Shown: positions 13,951 to 26,800 of the stretch, in pieces
How positions within the stretch are numbered: the first letter of the stretch is position 1
How the letters are laid out: every line of letters begins with the position of its first letter
Source of the DNA: Ciona savignyi
Taxonomy: Eukaryota > Chordata > Ascidiacea > Phlebobranchia > Cionidae
Assembly (NCBI GenBank): GCA_000149265.1
Contig: CH003137.1
Span: forward strand, 446,165-510,164
DNA: 64,000 nt
Direction: 5' to 3'
Program-made: the position numbers and the translations under genes
The notes under the pieces: model-generated
The model's database searches: none
The model's input: the letters and a program-made list of their open reading frames with translations, nothing else
What the model was told of the DNA's origin: nothing

Positions 13951-15915
13951 AATGAAGGCAATTAGGCGGGCAAGATAAACTATAAATCGTGTACTTTGTG
14001 ATTTATGTTTCAGTGTAAATACTGTTTAATTACACAACCCTCACCTAAATTATATTCCCTCTTTGATTCGAGTGGAATTGCGAGCAAACGTCATAGTGAA
14101 GAAAGTGTTGTAATTTTATACTGACTGTTGTTGTTTGACAATAAAAGCCGAATTTTATGTAAGATCTTTTTCATTACATTACGTCAGTCTTTTCGACAAT
14201 GGGGCGACTGTAATTGAGTTTTGATTGATTACATTTGGTAAAACTGGTGCAATTTTGGCGAAACACGAAAAATCACTTTTCGCCAAAAACGAGTCGGAAT
14301 CGAATAATTAAAGGTTAAGAATTTTGACAGATATTTCAAATTACGGTTGGCCAAGTTAACGTAAATGTTTAGTAAGCCATTGAAATCACATAAAGTAGCG
14401 AAAAAATATTCAATTTCACAAAGAACGTCCGAAAAGCTTAATGATATCGACTGTGCACTGATATCGTCACTGGTCCGAAACCAAGCGCTAAAATCGTTTT
14501 CGTAGAACTGTTTTGTCGTTTATAAACATTGTGTCAAATGATTTATAAAACTAAACTGAACTATCGGACACAGTGGAATGTGTGGGCGGTAACACAAAAA
14601 GTTCTTGTCGATGGAAAATACGTTATTACTGATAAAGGTTTGTTTAGGAACCTAAAAAGAACACAATGTTCTTTTAAAAATGCATTTAGTTTAAAACTTA
14701 GAACTGGCTTTCTTGTACTGCTATAACAATAGCATTTCTTATTGTTTTAGTGGAGTTATTAATTCTTTAAAGTATAGAATATACAGTTGGGTGAAGAATA
14801 TTTGCAACTTATGTGCATCAGTACAATAACGGTCCAATTGACAAATCACAACTGAAATAAATACTTTTCTCGATGCATACTACAAGCGGTGCATTTAAAA
14901 AAAAATTCCACAAACAAACGGTATTACGCTGCTATAGCACGATATTTTTACCGCGAATGTGCAGTACTAGTTCCAAGTTGATAATGAAACCGCCGATTAC
15001 CCCGCAATCTGTAAAATCTTATTTTCCTATAAGTCCTCTCATTAAAAACTTTAAAGTAAATGGAGCACAGCTACACCAGCCTAAACAAATAAACTTACTT
15101 AAATAATAAAAGGCAATCTATACAACCTAGCAAATTAGACTCTAATGGTACGCCAGGGTGTTATGCCCACCAAGTTCGCTATACCTGGCGTGTTCCAGTG
15201 GGACATGATGATCTATAAATACAACGGGAATGATGTGTCATCCAAAACTCAAAGTTTTTCTTGATCCCGGATTAATGGGTCAGATAAGAAAAATAAACGG
15301 GTCCTCGTCCTCACTGCAATGGAAACAAACACGCGCAAAAAGATACAATGCGAGGTGCTATATGTCAAGATGTAATTGCCTTTTCACGGCCATAAGTCTT
15401 TGAGATCAGCAGAAAATGCTGGCATCGCGATAACAGCTTTACGATGTGGTAAGTGACAACAAACAGTGAAACAGAAAGAGATAAGATATGATGTATGGGG
15501 GGGGTTTGGCTAATAAATAGTGACGTAATAAGATGAAAATTATGCAAATACTTTTAACCAAGTCGTTTTCGCGTTTATAGATAAGGTGTGCAACTTCGTA
15601 TATATGTCTATTGGGTGGATTTCAAAACATTCTTCTAGATTCTCTGTACATTAGTTCTCGTATTTTTTTGTGTTTAATTTGAAGGCATTAACCAATTAAT
15701 GAACTAACCAATCACAAGTATGCAACATGGCCGGGCTACCGAATATGTCAGAAACACCGTTAACGCCACCTTACGGACGGTAGAATTTCTATAATTTCGT
15801 TAGACATAGGAACGGTATTTCGCTAATTTGAGTAATCGAATCTATAAAGTTAAAATTTTAAAAGTAGTTTGGAAAAGTATATATAATTCTAAATGCAACA
15901 GAGTTAATTGCAAAA
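13951..15915. other. AT-rich intergenic sequence, no gene recognised
   Basis: Composition drops to the AT-rich level typical of the rest of the window. Open frames (for example 14529-14726 and 14873-15106) are short, AT-driven and without recognisable motifs. A short inverted repeat (ACGCCAGG at 15150 and CCTGGCGT about 26 bp later) could form a hairpin, but I cannot assign it a function. Confidence 0.4.
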
Positions 15916-15924
15916 CTTAATCTT

Positions 15925-15976
15925 CCCATTCACGGGGATAAACATGAATATCCTATCCTCATCCTATCCTATCCCT
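15925..15976 (+). repeat. SINE tail fragment
   Basis: This matches the 3' end of the tRNA-derived SINE seen elsewhere in the window: a CCATTCACGGGGATAAAC segment followed by a TATCC-type tail. Only the tail is left. The same sequence occurs in inverted orientation at about 16445-16490, on the other side of the tRNA gene. Confidence 0.7.
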
Positions 15977-16176
15977 AATATCACTAATATGTGTGTACAA
16001 ATGATCTTATCGCATGTTATACAGCATAAGCAGGTGTTAGTAGATTTTGTCGCTAAAAGGAGGAGTTTTGGGTTTGGTAATAAATGCGGTTTCTAAAAGT
16101 TTACATAACCGATTTAAAATAACCGACTACGTAATCCATAGAAATTTAGTGTCTTATTCGAAACAAAACGCCGTCT

Positions 16177-16193
16177 GTCTCTGTGGCGCAATT

Positions 16194-16226
<33 letters not shown>

Positions 16227-16250
16227 CTGGTTCAAGCCCAGCCAGGGACG
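16177..16250 (+). tRNA. tRNA-Asn (anticodon GTT)
   Basis: This 74-nt intronless sequence folds as a cloverleaf. The acceptor arm GTCTCTG pairs with CAGGGAC (one G-U pair) and is followed by discriminator G. The D arm contains GGCGCAATTGGTTAGCGC. The anticodon stem-loop TTCGGCTGTTAACCGAA has GTT in the loop, and the T arm GCTGGTTCAAGCCCAGC pairs fully. The internal A box (TGGCGCAATTGG) and B box (GGTTCAAGCC) are intact, and a T-rich RNA polymerase III terminator follows directly (GTTTTGTTTTC). It differs by only a few bases from animal cytoplasmic tRNA-Asn as I remember it, so it is probably functional. Confidence 0.95.
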
Positions 16251-16257
16251 TTTTGTT
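16251..16257 (+). terminator. RNA polymerase III terminator of tRNA-Asn
   Basis: The run TTTTGTTTT begins immediately after the tRNA discriminator base, as expected for a pol III gene. Confidence 0.7.
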
Positions 16258-16444
16258 TTCTATTTAAAAAATGGTTATTTATCTTTTAAAAATAACTGAT
16301 TTAAGCAATATCATAGAACAAAATATTAATTTTTCTTAATCTTAATAAATGGAAAAAACTCAAGGGCGTTATGACACGGTAACCGTTATATTACCGTTAT
16401 ATTTTTTAGTTTAGTTTATATTTTCGATCCTTCATCACATTAAA

Positions 16445-16744
16445 AAAGATAGGATAGAATATTCATGTTTATCCCCGTGAATGTGAAAACCAAGGTGGTA
16501 AACACACGAACAATCATCAGATCATCTCGCGCCCACCGTCGGGTTGCCGGAGCTATTGCAGCGTATTGTGTAGGCCTATGATTGATACGTTCCTTCAATT
16601 TGGTGGAACCCATTAAACCGCTGGGTTCAGGCAATGTCCGTAAACTGCCTTTGCCTAAGGACACAACCCACTAGCGACCAGTTTTGCACCTGCAACCTTC
16701 CAATTAAAAGGCGACGCACTTAACCGCCAAAATAACCGGCCGGA
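16445..16744 (-). mobile_element. tRNA-derived SINE, near full length
   Basis: Read on the minus strand, the element starts near 16744 with a tRNA-like head. It has an A-box-like GGCGGTTAAGTG, a T-stem/B-box-like GGTTGCAGGTGCAAAACTGG, and a body containing the segment whose plus-strand form is CGCGCCCACCGTCGGGTTGC. It ends in a tail whose plus-strand form is AAGATAGGATAGAATATTC. The same body occurs at 17897, 38940 and 55905. Non-autonomous, pol III transcribed class. Confidence 0.75.
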
Positions 16745-17896
16745 CGAAAAATAACACGGTTATTTAAAAAAAGAGGGATAAAACAACAGTAGTTGAAACA
16801 CGTAAGTAAATACGAACAGGAAAATGGGACGTGACCGTTAATAGTTACATTAAGCAAAATAAATTGCCACAATATGTGCAAAACCCACAGAGTACATACG
16901 GTTTTATTAAAGGAAAAAAAACTAAAAAATGAAATTTTACCAGTGGTAAAACATCATTTTAAAAACACACCCTACAAATAGAAAGGCATTAAATTAAATT
17001 GGCTGCAATAACAATTATTGCACTATATTTATTAATAAAAATTAACATTATTGCACTTAAATCAAGTGTACTAACTACAATATAAGTGTTGGTGTTGTGT
17101 TTAAAGTATACGTTAATCAAAAAATAAAAAAGAAAGAACGAAATACAGACAACCAAGAAAAAATAGTTATTATAAATAATGATAAAGTAGAGAAGTACAA
17201 AACAGTAGAATACGAAGTCTCCAGTTTAATTTGATACACTGCCAACACCCATCTTTTAGGGAAACATGGGAGAAAAGATGATCGCAGCCGCCGGCGACAA
17301 GCAATCGATTGAGCAGGGGACACTGATGGTTGAAGCAAACTTTTTCGACAATAAGATTTCTTGACCACTGAAACAACAAAACTGATAAAATAAAAAATGT
17401 AAAAAATGAGGAATAGGGTGAAAGACTATATAGCAAGGACACTGTCAGGTCCATCAAAATACTAAAAAGAAAACATTACACCGCTGCACATACAAATTAA
17501 CTTAGGCTTGCCAGTAACAGTAAAACCTTATGATGTCTAAAATTGAAATTTTAAGTGGTAAATTGATTTAATATAGGAATAAGTGAACATTGAATTAGTA
17601 AAGTGTGAGTGTGATAAGCAACTTGTTACCCATCGATACACCGAAAACGTTGAATTAAAAAAGTCAACAAGGCTTTGTGGTATGAGTGTGCAGGAGGAAA
17701 GTAATAAAAATAAAAAATATATACAGAAGAGAAATAAAATAAACAATTAACTAGATAAACTAAAAATAAATAAACAGATTATAATTTAGTAAAAATAGGG
17801 TAATAAAAAGTTATAAATTTAGTAAATAAATCAGATTTAGTTATTTTTTTACTTTATAGAAAGAAAGAGAGTAGTTTAAGAGGTATTATTTTATGT
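16745..17896. other. AT-rich sequence, no gene recognised
   Basis: A very AT-rich stretch with poly-A and poly-T runs. The short minus-strand frames around 17117-17746 are low-complexity Phe/Leu/Ser-rich translations of AT-rich DNA and are not supported as genes. Confidence 0.4.
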
Positions 17897-18182
17897 GATA
17901 GGATAGGATATTCATCTTTATCCCCGTCAATTGGGAAACCAAGGGGGTTAACACACGGGCAATCGTCAGATCACCTCGCGCCCATCGTCGGGTTACCGGA
18001 GCTATTGCAGTGTGTTGTATACAATAGACACGTTCCTTCGATTTGGTAGAACCCATAATCCGCTGGGTTCAGGCAATGTCCGTAAAGTGCCTTGCCCAAG
18101 GACACAACCGACTAGCTAGAGACCAGTTTCGCACCTTCAACCTTTCGATTGAAAGGCTTAACCGTTAGACCAACGGGCCGTG
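17897..18182 (-). mobile_element. tRNA-derived SINE, near full length
   Basis: Second good copy of the family, same orientation. The minus-strand head reads CGTTGGTCTAACGGTTAAGC (A box) followed by a B-box-like GGTGCGAAACTGG, then the shared body and a GGATAGGATATTC tail on the plus strand. It keeps the pairable tRNA-like stem (CCTTTC/GAAAGG), so it is less decayed than the 38.9-kb and 55.9-kb copies. Confidence 0.78.
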
Positions 18183-18305
18183 ATTGTATCTCACGTATTT
18201 TTATTGGTAACTAATGCAATACTTAGGGCTAATATAGATTTTATGGACTGTTAAAAATGATGCTAGTGCAAAATAAAATAATAACTTTTATTTGGTACGA
18301 CCGAT

Positions 18306-18385
18306 TGATTTACTGGGTTCAGGTGATGTCCATGTATGCCTTGCCCAAGGACACATCCGCCAGCTAGAGACCAATTTAGAATCTG
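18306..18385 (-). mobile_element. SINE fragment
   Basis: A partial copy of the SINE body: the plus strand reads TGGGTTCAGGTGATGTCC and CCTTGCCCAAGGACACA. The tRNA-like head and the tail are missing. Confidence 0.65.
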
Positions 18386-21300
18386 CGTTATTGTTTTAGC
18401 TTGGTCATCTGGTCTACGGGATAACCAAGGAATAAAATGGTCATGTCTTGACAAGTGTGGAATCAAGATTCAACTAAACCGCTTTCTCTTTGTGCAATAT
18501 TCATGGGCTGGATCCAGTTGATTTAAAGTTATCGATCTAAAACAACTTATTAGGTACACAACACACTGCAATGCCTTCAGAATAATGGCATCAAACTAAC
18601 CGTGGGTTTAATTTCTCATGCGGCTGGCTAGACTGTTGTGTCGTATTCAGGGCAGTAAGCGCACATCGTCTAACCACAGTGAATGATTGATGACTTCCTG
18701 CAAAATTGAAGAAACGTTTCAAGCGTGTCTCCCCTTATGCATACGCAAGATAGTAATACAAAGGACAAAAATAATAAAACCGGGAATAAAACATGATTAT
18801 TTCCTTCCAACTATTTGTATATTTAAAGGAAAGTTATACTGTTGATGTTTTATATCTGACCCAAAGTGGATTCACTGGAGTATTTATAATATTTCGCCTT
18901 ATTGAAATGACCCGAAATATCCTTTTTTATATAAACGCTGCCTCAACTAATAAATAACTCCAGTAATACAAAAACTTGTTAAGAATACATTTTGTTTTTT
19001 TAATTGGAAAAAGCGTTAGATGGCGCACCAGTGTCAAATAAATGTCTGGCAACGACCGTGTGTGTTGTAGCAATGATTGTTTGCTTTAAACGATCTCAAC
19101 TTAGTTCAAAATCGTTCCTTAGTTGAAAAGCCACAAAGTATCTCTCTATATTTGAGTTTTACTCGACACTTTTCAATATTAACAGTACATTAAATGTGAT
19201 TTAATCGGTTTGCTACCTATCATAAAAAAAATTAACCGTGGGTAGCATTTAGGCTACTTATCATTTGGTTCCCAATTTTTATATCGTTTGAATTCATATT
19301 TTACTTCTGTCGTTTTGCCGATTTTGCTTTTTGCTAATTCAATAATATTTAATGATCTTCTTAACATAAATAAATATTAAAATAAACTGGAGTTAGTTTT
19401 GTGCGTGTAGAAATTTTCTTTGACAATAAATTATGGTTTTACAAACGTGACAATTTTTATTATTATAAACTGTATACAGATTGGATTACAGCGTTTGTTC
19501 AAAGACACAATTTTCCGTAACTTTAGTGGTTTACGGAACAACTAATGAAATAGACATTGTTTATCTTTTAACGTCATGTAAATGTTACACTTTTAGGCGG
19601 GGTTCTCGATAACCTGTAGGCAGCAACTCCCAAAGTTGTGTATAAAATGCTTGTACTGATGTAAGCAGCATAAAAGCAGCAAAAACACAACCACCCTAAA
19701 CATACCACAACAGTCATATAAAAGCAAATAGGCGGGTGAAGTCTAACGGTTTATAGCGGGAAAGATTAAGATATAGGCGAAGGGTAATTATTATCAAGCG
19801 TTGGTCACGAGGCTATCATAAGCTAATGAACGCACATATGCAAACGCACAAAGATAAGACATTGAAACATAAATACAACTACCGTGTAGTCAGTTATATT
19901 AGTATATTTCAGCGTGTAGCAGTAATGGTATTATTGTGCAACCCTCTAGGATCGTCTTGTTTTGTAGCGCTTTGCGGAACGACCGAAGTTTGTATTACAG
20001 AAAGCGAAGTTACCCAGCGGCTGCCAGTAAGTCACGCGGAAAACGGTTAAGCCGGGCGATTGGTACTGAATACGTAACAATGTGAAACACGATGTGTTAA
20101 ATACGATGGAATTGTAACATTGGGCATTTATTAAATTGACTAGGAAATTGTTAGGATTACAACAAAAATTCACTACAGCCTTAATAAACGACTGCATAAT
20201 TATTATTACAAGGTTTTACCACACAAATAGTGTTCCTGTATCTACCATTTCCCATGTGTCTATGATAATTGAATTTATTGGCCTAGTTCTGTGTATCATG
20301 AATGCATTTTTATTTTTATATGATTGGTGGATACTGGTTTTGTGTAACCCATTTTGTTCAGACATTGTATACTAACTGCTTTGCTAAAAAAATACGACTA
20401 TCTAACGCATGCATCGATCCCGACAACTTATTGACTGACGGTCCCAATCACAACGCATCAGCTAAACCAGCGATTGTTTCTATGTTAGTTTCACATATGC
20501 TTATTACAATAGCAAAAAATAATAAGAACGGTATGAGAAGAATTAAAGAGCCGCGTGTTATCGACCCCTTAGCTAACCGGTTGGATATACTTAGCACGGT
20601 CAATAAATATTGGACACTCCGTATTGACATATTAGGGCAAAATAAAATCTTGTGTACGCCAAAAAAAATTTTTACAATGCGTTCACATTATATTTCATTG
20701 CACGTAATATTGCAATAAATGACCACTAGGTCATAGTCGTGTTAAAATAATGTGTTATAAATAAAATCTGATGTCATTGCCATAAATGTACTCAACTTCC
20801 GACTATAATGCCTAATATGGACAATATGCTTTTGTAAATGCGTAACATCTTTCAAGAAAAAAATATATTTTCCATAACTTCAATAACACATGAAAACACA
20901 CCAACTGTTTGACAAATGCTTTAAGCATCCATCAAAACTATACATTTAACTTTTAGGTAGTAAACGAAAATATTAAATATGTATGGCAATGGCTGTAATT
21001 TTACTATCAAAATAAAACAATAACTCTTGAGTGTGGATTGGAGCGAGGTGTGTATTTCATTTTGTTTTGTTTTGACACCTTAAAATACGATATTCACACT
21101 TTTTATTAATTGAATAGAAGCGGAAAGAAAAGCGAAACAACAGTCGTTATAATACGTCATGGTGACAAATCATAAAAAAGAACGATTTAACGTAATGGAA
21201 ATAAACAAACCCGAACCGTAAAGCCTAGTAGTGGTTCCTTATCAGACCCACGCTCGAGCAAATATTAATTGCCCTGGCCTATACCATGAACCCTTTAACT

Positions 21301-21796
21301 GATTGCATGAGTTCGTTGGTTAAACTACAGACTCTATTACCATCTCACAGTTCTCTCTATGTTTAGAATATCCATGGTTCAACTCATGTTGAATTACATC
21401 ATCGGTTTGTTATGTCAGATAGTGTATTCTTTACAATACAGTACAGTTGTTTTACTGCATTCACAGGGATATTTTAAAATACAACGTAAGTTTAAGCTGT
21501 AACACATTGATGATGTTATATTAATGACAGCTATGTCGCTTAACCTTAAAACTTCACCGAGGTTTTAAGTTAGTTTTTATTGCGTTTGTTTTGTTACATG
21601 GACAAATCGTCAATATTTTCCATACTTGAAATTTTTACCAGTTTAAGCCAAGCGAGCCGGTATTAAGACTTTACAATTACTGTCTGTTACAGTTCAGCTT
21701 TCTCTTTATCTAAATATATTACTAAAAATAATTTACAGTGATCATAAAGGTTTCATTAAAATTACGCGTAACCACGCTTTTCGTTATAAACGAGAA
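18386..21796. other. Intergenic, no gene recognised
   Basis: AT-rich sequence upstream of the first IL-1-like gene. The longest frame, 20302-20718, encodes 138 residues but has no recognisable domain, unusual amino-acid use and no splice or start context, so I do not annotate it. No repeat family is evident. Confidence 0.35.
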
Positions 21797-21848
21797 CACG
21801 TGCCTCGCCAAATGAGCCATGACGTGACGTAATAACATAGTATAAGTG
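21797..21848 (+). promoter_or_regulatory. Putative promoter of IL-1-like gene A
   Basis: The region 100-150 bp upstream of the start codon at 21946 holds an E-box CACGTG (about 21797), two overlapping CRE half sites (TGACGTGACGTAAT at about 21820-21833) and a TATA-like TATAAGTG at 21841, placed to start transcription near 21870. Motif presence is seen; activity is inferred. Confidence 0.4.
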
Positions 21849-21945
21849 AACTGTTCGCACACTTGCCCAGCATCAGACAATTGAAGTGCCAGACAAACAG
21901 CAGAACTGAATTATTGCAACCAGAACCACCGACACAGAGGCGTCA

Positions 21946-22913
21946 ATGGCAACTTTATATAGTAAGTTTATGTATTTTATTTATTGGGCTGTACACCATA
22001 TGTTTGGTCTTTATTGATTAAATTTGTGTTAAAGTAAATGAGTTTATTTTCTGTGTAAACACGCTGTGATTTTAAGTTGTTTGTTTTTCTCTCAGCAACC
22101 GGGCCTACCAACATGGCGAACCAAATAGGACGAGAAAAAAATGACGACGACCACCCACAACCACTTCAAACATCGGAATCTACTGGAAAAGCTCGTCGTA
22201 AATCGTTTAAAGGACATCGAGTTTCCATTACATCAGAAGTTAAAGCAATGCGAATTCAACGGCAGCTAAGCAAAGGCTGTAAAGTCGTCGAGGGCTTTGG
22301 AGAACAAGACAGCTTGGAAAAGATCGTTATTGAAAACGAAGAAATGTGTGCAAGCTTGGAAAGAAAGGACACTAAGCAGGAATTAATCGACTTTTTGGAT
22401 GGCGATGTTTTATCAAAAGAGTGTGAGATACATGAACCAATAGAGAGACCTATAATTCAAATCCCAGAGGAAGCGACGGTGCCAACTGGTCCTATTTCTT
22501 GCTCGATTGAATTGGTTGGGCAAAGCAATTACATATGGAGCGGTACAAGTTCCATTAAAGTGTTGTTAACCACTGTATCCAATATCGTTCTCTGGAAGAT
22601 TGTGTCCAATACGAAAGAGGTGTATGTTTTCGGTGTACCCTACAACGGCGATTACAAGTACGCTACTGCAAACGGTGAAGGAGAGAAGGTAAGATTCAGC
22701 ACCGCGACCACTTCACCCAGTGTTATGGATCTTGACCTCAATGAAGATCTGAGCGATCCCAGGGCCTTTAAGCTTGAATACGACTCGTTATCAGGCCAGG
22801 ACAGGCTTGTGCCTTCTATGTACCCGACGTTAGGTGTAACCCGTGGATTATATGACAGGCTGTACACCGAACAGCTGGATAGCAATACCGACAATTGGGT
22901 CATTTACACGTAA
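21946..22913 (+). CDS. IL-1-like leaderless cytokine candidate A, with prodomain
   Basis: A two-exon gene: 21946-21961 and 22096-22913, joined by a GTAAGT...CTCTCAG intron in phase 1, giving 277 residues. I chose the ATG at 21946 because it splices in frame; ATG 22113 inside exon 2 is the alternative. There is no signal peptide. Residues 1-138 are charged, with a basic patch KARRKSFKGHR (about 37-47) and acidic stretches, like an IL-1 prodomain. Residues 139-277 form a domain shared with the gene at 30114. It contains C141 in PISCSIEL; KEVYVFG, at the place of the IL-1 LYLSC strand; DPRAFKLEYDS, at the place of the KRFVF strand; VPSMYPTLGVT, resembling the IL-1 signature F-x-S-x(3)-P-x-W-x-[LI]-x-T; and a terminal NTDNWVIY, like TDFTMQF. 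IL-1-family proteins are leaderless secreted beta-trefoil ligands of IL-1R/TIR receptors. Paralogy with the second gene is clear by eye; the IL-1 assignment is inference. A possible poly(A) signal lies at 23262-23267. Alternative: another beta-trefoil or a lineage-specific family. Confidence 0.5.
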
Positions 22914-23261
22914 TATTTAAATCTTAACCATAAATTCAAAATATCATTTTATGACATAACTTATTTTCTGCAAACTTTGTTGTTTTTTTAATTTTGTATA
23001 AAGAACAATTTCTCTCTACTATATGTACCTGTTTAGTATAGAACCGCACATTTCTCACTTCCGCAGCCGCCCTGCACGATTTCTTATGTATTTTTGGTTC
23101 CTTCATGGCAGCTTTAATTGCATGCATTTGATACACCAATAGTCTTCACCACATAATGCATAATTTGAACCCGCGCAAGATTTTCCTCTTTGGTTGACAA
23201 ACCGCTGCCTTACTTTTACTTCTTTTTACTGGGGGTGTGATTTTCAGAATATATTTATTAA

Positions 23262-23267
23262 AATAAA
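23262..23267 (+). promoter_or_regulatory. Possible poly(A) signal of gene A
   Basis: AATAAA about 350 bp after the stop of the IL-1-like gene A. It is the first canonical hexamer I noticed downstream, so the 3' UTR would be about 370 nt. Confidence 0.4.
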
Positions 23268-23863
23268 ATTAATATATATGAATGACTTGTCGATCAGAGT
23301 ACAGTTCTAGGGTTATAAAGAGACAACCCTCCGTCGTATATGCAAAGACAGCTGTAGTACGTAAGGAAGGGTTACTGATCTAAGTAGATTTGTTTACCAA
23401 AACGTGTGTACTAGATTGTGTTGAAAGAAGATTGATTGTTTCATCTTGGTAAATGTAAACACAAATAGTTTGTTCTGACATATTCTGATCTATCTTCATT
23501 GTACTTCCCATTATACAACACAGATGTAGGCATATACATACAAAAAAAACGAATACAATCTGCAACTAAACAAAATTCGTCATAAACCATGATATCATCA
23601 TTCGAACAACTAGTCCGTTTAAAGTAAGAGATTAGTATTACAATTGTAAATAGCTGGAAAGTTAAGAATTCGCTTCTTTGCTAAAAGCCACGTGGTTTCC
23701 GTTGTTAACAATTGTGAGGTTTATCTTGATAAGAAAGGTTTTTAAAATATTCCATTAATGACGTGTCGCCAAAAACTCCTTGTTTGCTTAACAACCCCTA
23801 TCTGTAAAATTTCACTATCACGGCATATTTTTTGTCGTTCCTTTTTTCGCATGTTCCAGCGAA

Positions 23864-23896
23864 CACACACACACACATACGCAAACACACACACAA
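23864..23896. repeat. CA-rich microsatellite
   Basis: An interrupted (CA)n run: CACACACACACA, then a TACGCAAA interruption, then a second CA run. Confidence 0.8.
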
Positions 23897-26800
23897 GCTC
23901 AAACACGGAAGTTGTTAATCATGCTTTGCAAAGTGATTATGTAATAGTGGTACGTTCGTCACTCGTATTGTTTGTGGGTTCCCATTCCCCCTGGTAAACT
24001 GACGCCTCAAAAATACAAAAACCGTTTTACCCATATTCTAGTCATTGTTCAGTTTTATATTAGGTGAAACGCACTTGTTTGAAGTATTTCACCAGGGCAT
24101 ATTATTGCACCACATAGTACATTGGGCTTCCTAGTCGTAAATGCAATCTTGAGTTGCTAATACAAACTTCATATTTAGTTCATTTAAGTTACGTCGAAGC
24201 AACGTATTAAATTTTACGACCGGCTAAATAAACTTACCTCTGAACGCTAATACTTCGGAATGTTACAGAGCAATTTTAGTTTATTTTGGGTGCCACAAAT
24301 ATAACCAGGTTCTATTTTTGGAACTGTAGCTCGTATTTTTGAACTTTTGAAGAACATTTTTCGATAAGTCGCGGTCCAACGACGATAACTGAATCATCAA
24401 CTATTTTCCATGTGCGTTAATTTCATGGAATAAAATTAGATGCTAAATCATGGCCGGAAATGGAAGGTAATTTGGAAAAACCTGCGTTGACTAAAAACAA
24501 TCCTGAATTGTTTTATACGATAGTAGGCTTTAAAAAGTTTCGTGACTTTGTCAAGTGCTGTGATTAACGTTGTAAAAAGGTAGGGAGAAAGAACACATCC
24601 GGTGGAATGTGTATCTGTTTGGTAAGATTAAAATAATTGTTATTAACGTTGTGGGAAATTCCCCGTACTTTTTCCTCGTGCCATACGAAGTAGATTGTTG
24701 GGTATAATGATTCGGTGTGGGCTATCATTTCTATCCTCGCAGGTGGGAAAACCGCATTTAAGGAATAACAGACCTTGACCATAAATAGCCTGTAAGTAAT
24801 ATCCTTGTGTTCGGGGATTCCCAAGCTTATCCTTCAATCACTAGTATCGTGCATCGAGTTTACCGCGCTACTGTATTGTGTTGTACATGTTTGAAACATT
24901 TCTTTTGTTTAAGTTTACCCCATTGAATCCCTTCAGTTCACTCAACGTAGAAGTGTCTTTTTTAACCACATAATCGACTATCCAGCAATTGGTTATGTTT
25001 ATTTTTTGTATGTTATAGTCGACCAGTGTGGATGTAGACTTTTAAAACTCTATGACGCAAGTAGGTGATATATACCTCCCTCAACGGAAACTAGATGGCT
25101 ATGCGTAATCCCACAACCACACATGATAAATAGAACAACATAATATAAGAATCGAATGGGACGTGTCTTCAACAGCATTCTACATATAAATATGTAGCCA
25201 CTTCGTAAATCATAACAACGTCAGTGCTAATTAAAAGATTGGTCAGAATTCCTTCTAATTTTAGCATTCGGACTGAGAGTGCTGGCGGCGGAATGATTAC
25301 AGGAAGTAAACTGGCAAGGTCTTTGAAGCATCGGGAAGCAAAAATGAACACGTTTTAATTATAATCATTTAGCGTAAACATCCTGAATAGGCTAGAGCCT
25401 TCGTGTCGGGAAATCCCATAAAATGCCGAATCACATTATAACTTAGTAATTCCACGAAATAACATGAAAAATCCCCTCTTACATTTTTGAAAGCCCGGTT
25501 AGTTTACATTTCGTCGGTACTTAAATCGGCACATAATGCCACATAAAGCCCATTAAAACAAAATGATGAAGAAAAATTGTATTTTTGGAGAGACTAAAAT
25601 CTGAATAGAAATTACTCGATGAAGATATGTAATACGCAACCGATGAGTCGGTGCAGCTTGCGGTGAAAACAATATGCCCATATATGGCAAGAGTAGAACT
25701 ACTATCTACAGTGATGTCACGATGCACGAAACTTTATAGAACCCTACTTCACTTCGGCGGAAATATACAACTTTTGCGTCAACAACTAGAGCTGATGAGA
25801 ATTATTCCAAGTAAAATAGGCACTGGTAACTTATGCAGTGCTAAGAAGCGGCAAACGTATGTATTGCTTCGTATATATTTGCAAGAAACCGACCTGTTCG
25901 TGAAAAACCTGCAACAATCATCGTAAACCAGTCACGTCATAATATTCTTGTTCGTTTTTTGAACGTTTTTAACTTGCTCTGGTCATTTAGACACGGCTGG
26001 GTTCGTGACAAAAAAGTATACACTTGTAATCGTTCCCAGTAAACAATGGAGTCGGAAAAATCTGCATATATTCTTGCACCTTGCTCGATACCCAATGCTT
26101 CGTCAGCCGAAATCAATTACAGCTGATTGATTTACTGAGTTTAGAAAACTTATTGTAAGAAAAAAGAATGAATTTAAACATGGTATAAAAACAAAACATG
26201 GAGTTTGGAATAATTTCCCACAAAAACAAGATGACTTATTTCACTTTCGCTTATTGACTCTAGTTTTGATTACACAGAAAACGTATTGTCTTCCCATAAG
26301 CTTATCCCAACATATGATTTTCACGTTTAACTATATTTGGTGAAAACAATACTATATTTGGTAAAAACAATACGAAAACAATAGGACATTGGTTCGGCGG
26401 CATGCCATGCTCAAGAGAAGGGTATTTTATGTTACAAAACCCAAAACTGATCGATCGAGGTACCATGCATTTGCCCATTGTTTATCGCAGTGCTTTTACG
26501 GACAAATTATTGTTGATGCAAGCACATCCGGAAAATCTTGCACAACTGCTTTTTTAAAACTGCTTACATGAATTCTGTTAGAAAGAATTGATGCAAACAG
26601 TGCTAATACATGCAAGAATATAGTAGGGAAAATTTGGGGTTGCGGGAATCTACGTATGCATAATTTTAAAAGATATTTATAAATTATTATATTTACGACA
26701 TATGTCGTATATTTGATCAAAAATATACTAGCAATTTGTATCACTTTAAGCGGAAGTTTTTTGTTTCCTGTCAGTTGTATTATTAACTTCCCGCTACATT

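Noticed and set aside
15147..15192. Hairpin (ACGCCAGG ... CCTGGCGT) as a small RNA or terminator
   Set aside because: An 8-bp stem with a loop of about 26 nt is weak and could be chance; no promoter or conserved element around it.
20302..20718. 138-codon plus-strand frame
   Set aside because: No recognised domain, AT-driven amino-acid use, no start or splice context, and an overlapping frame on the other strand.
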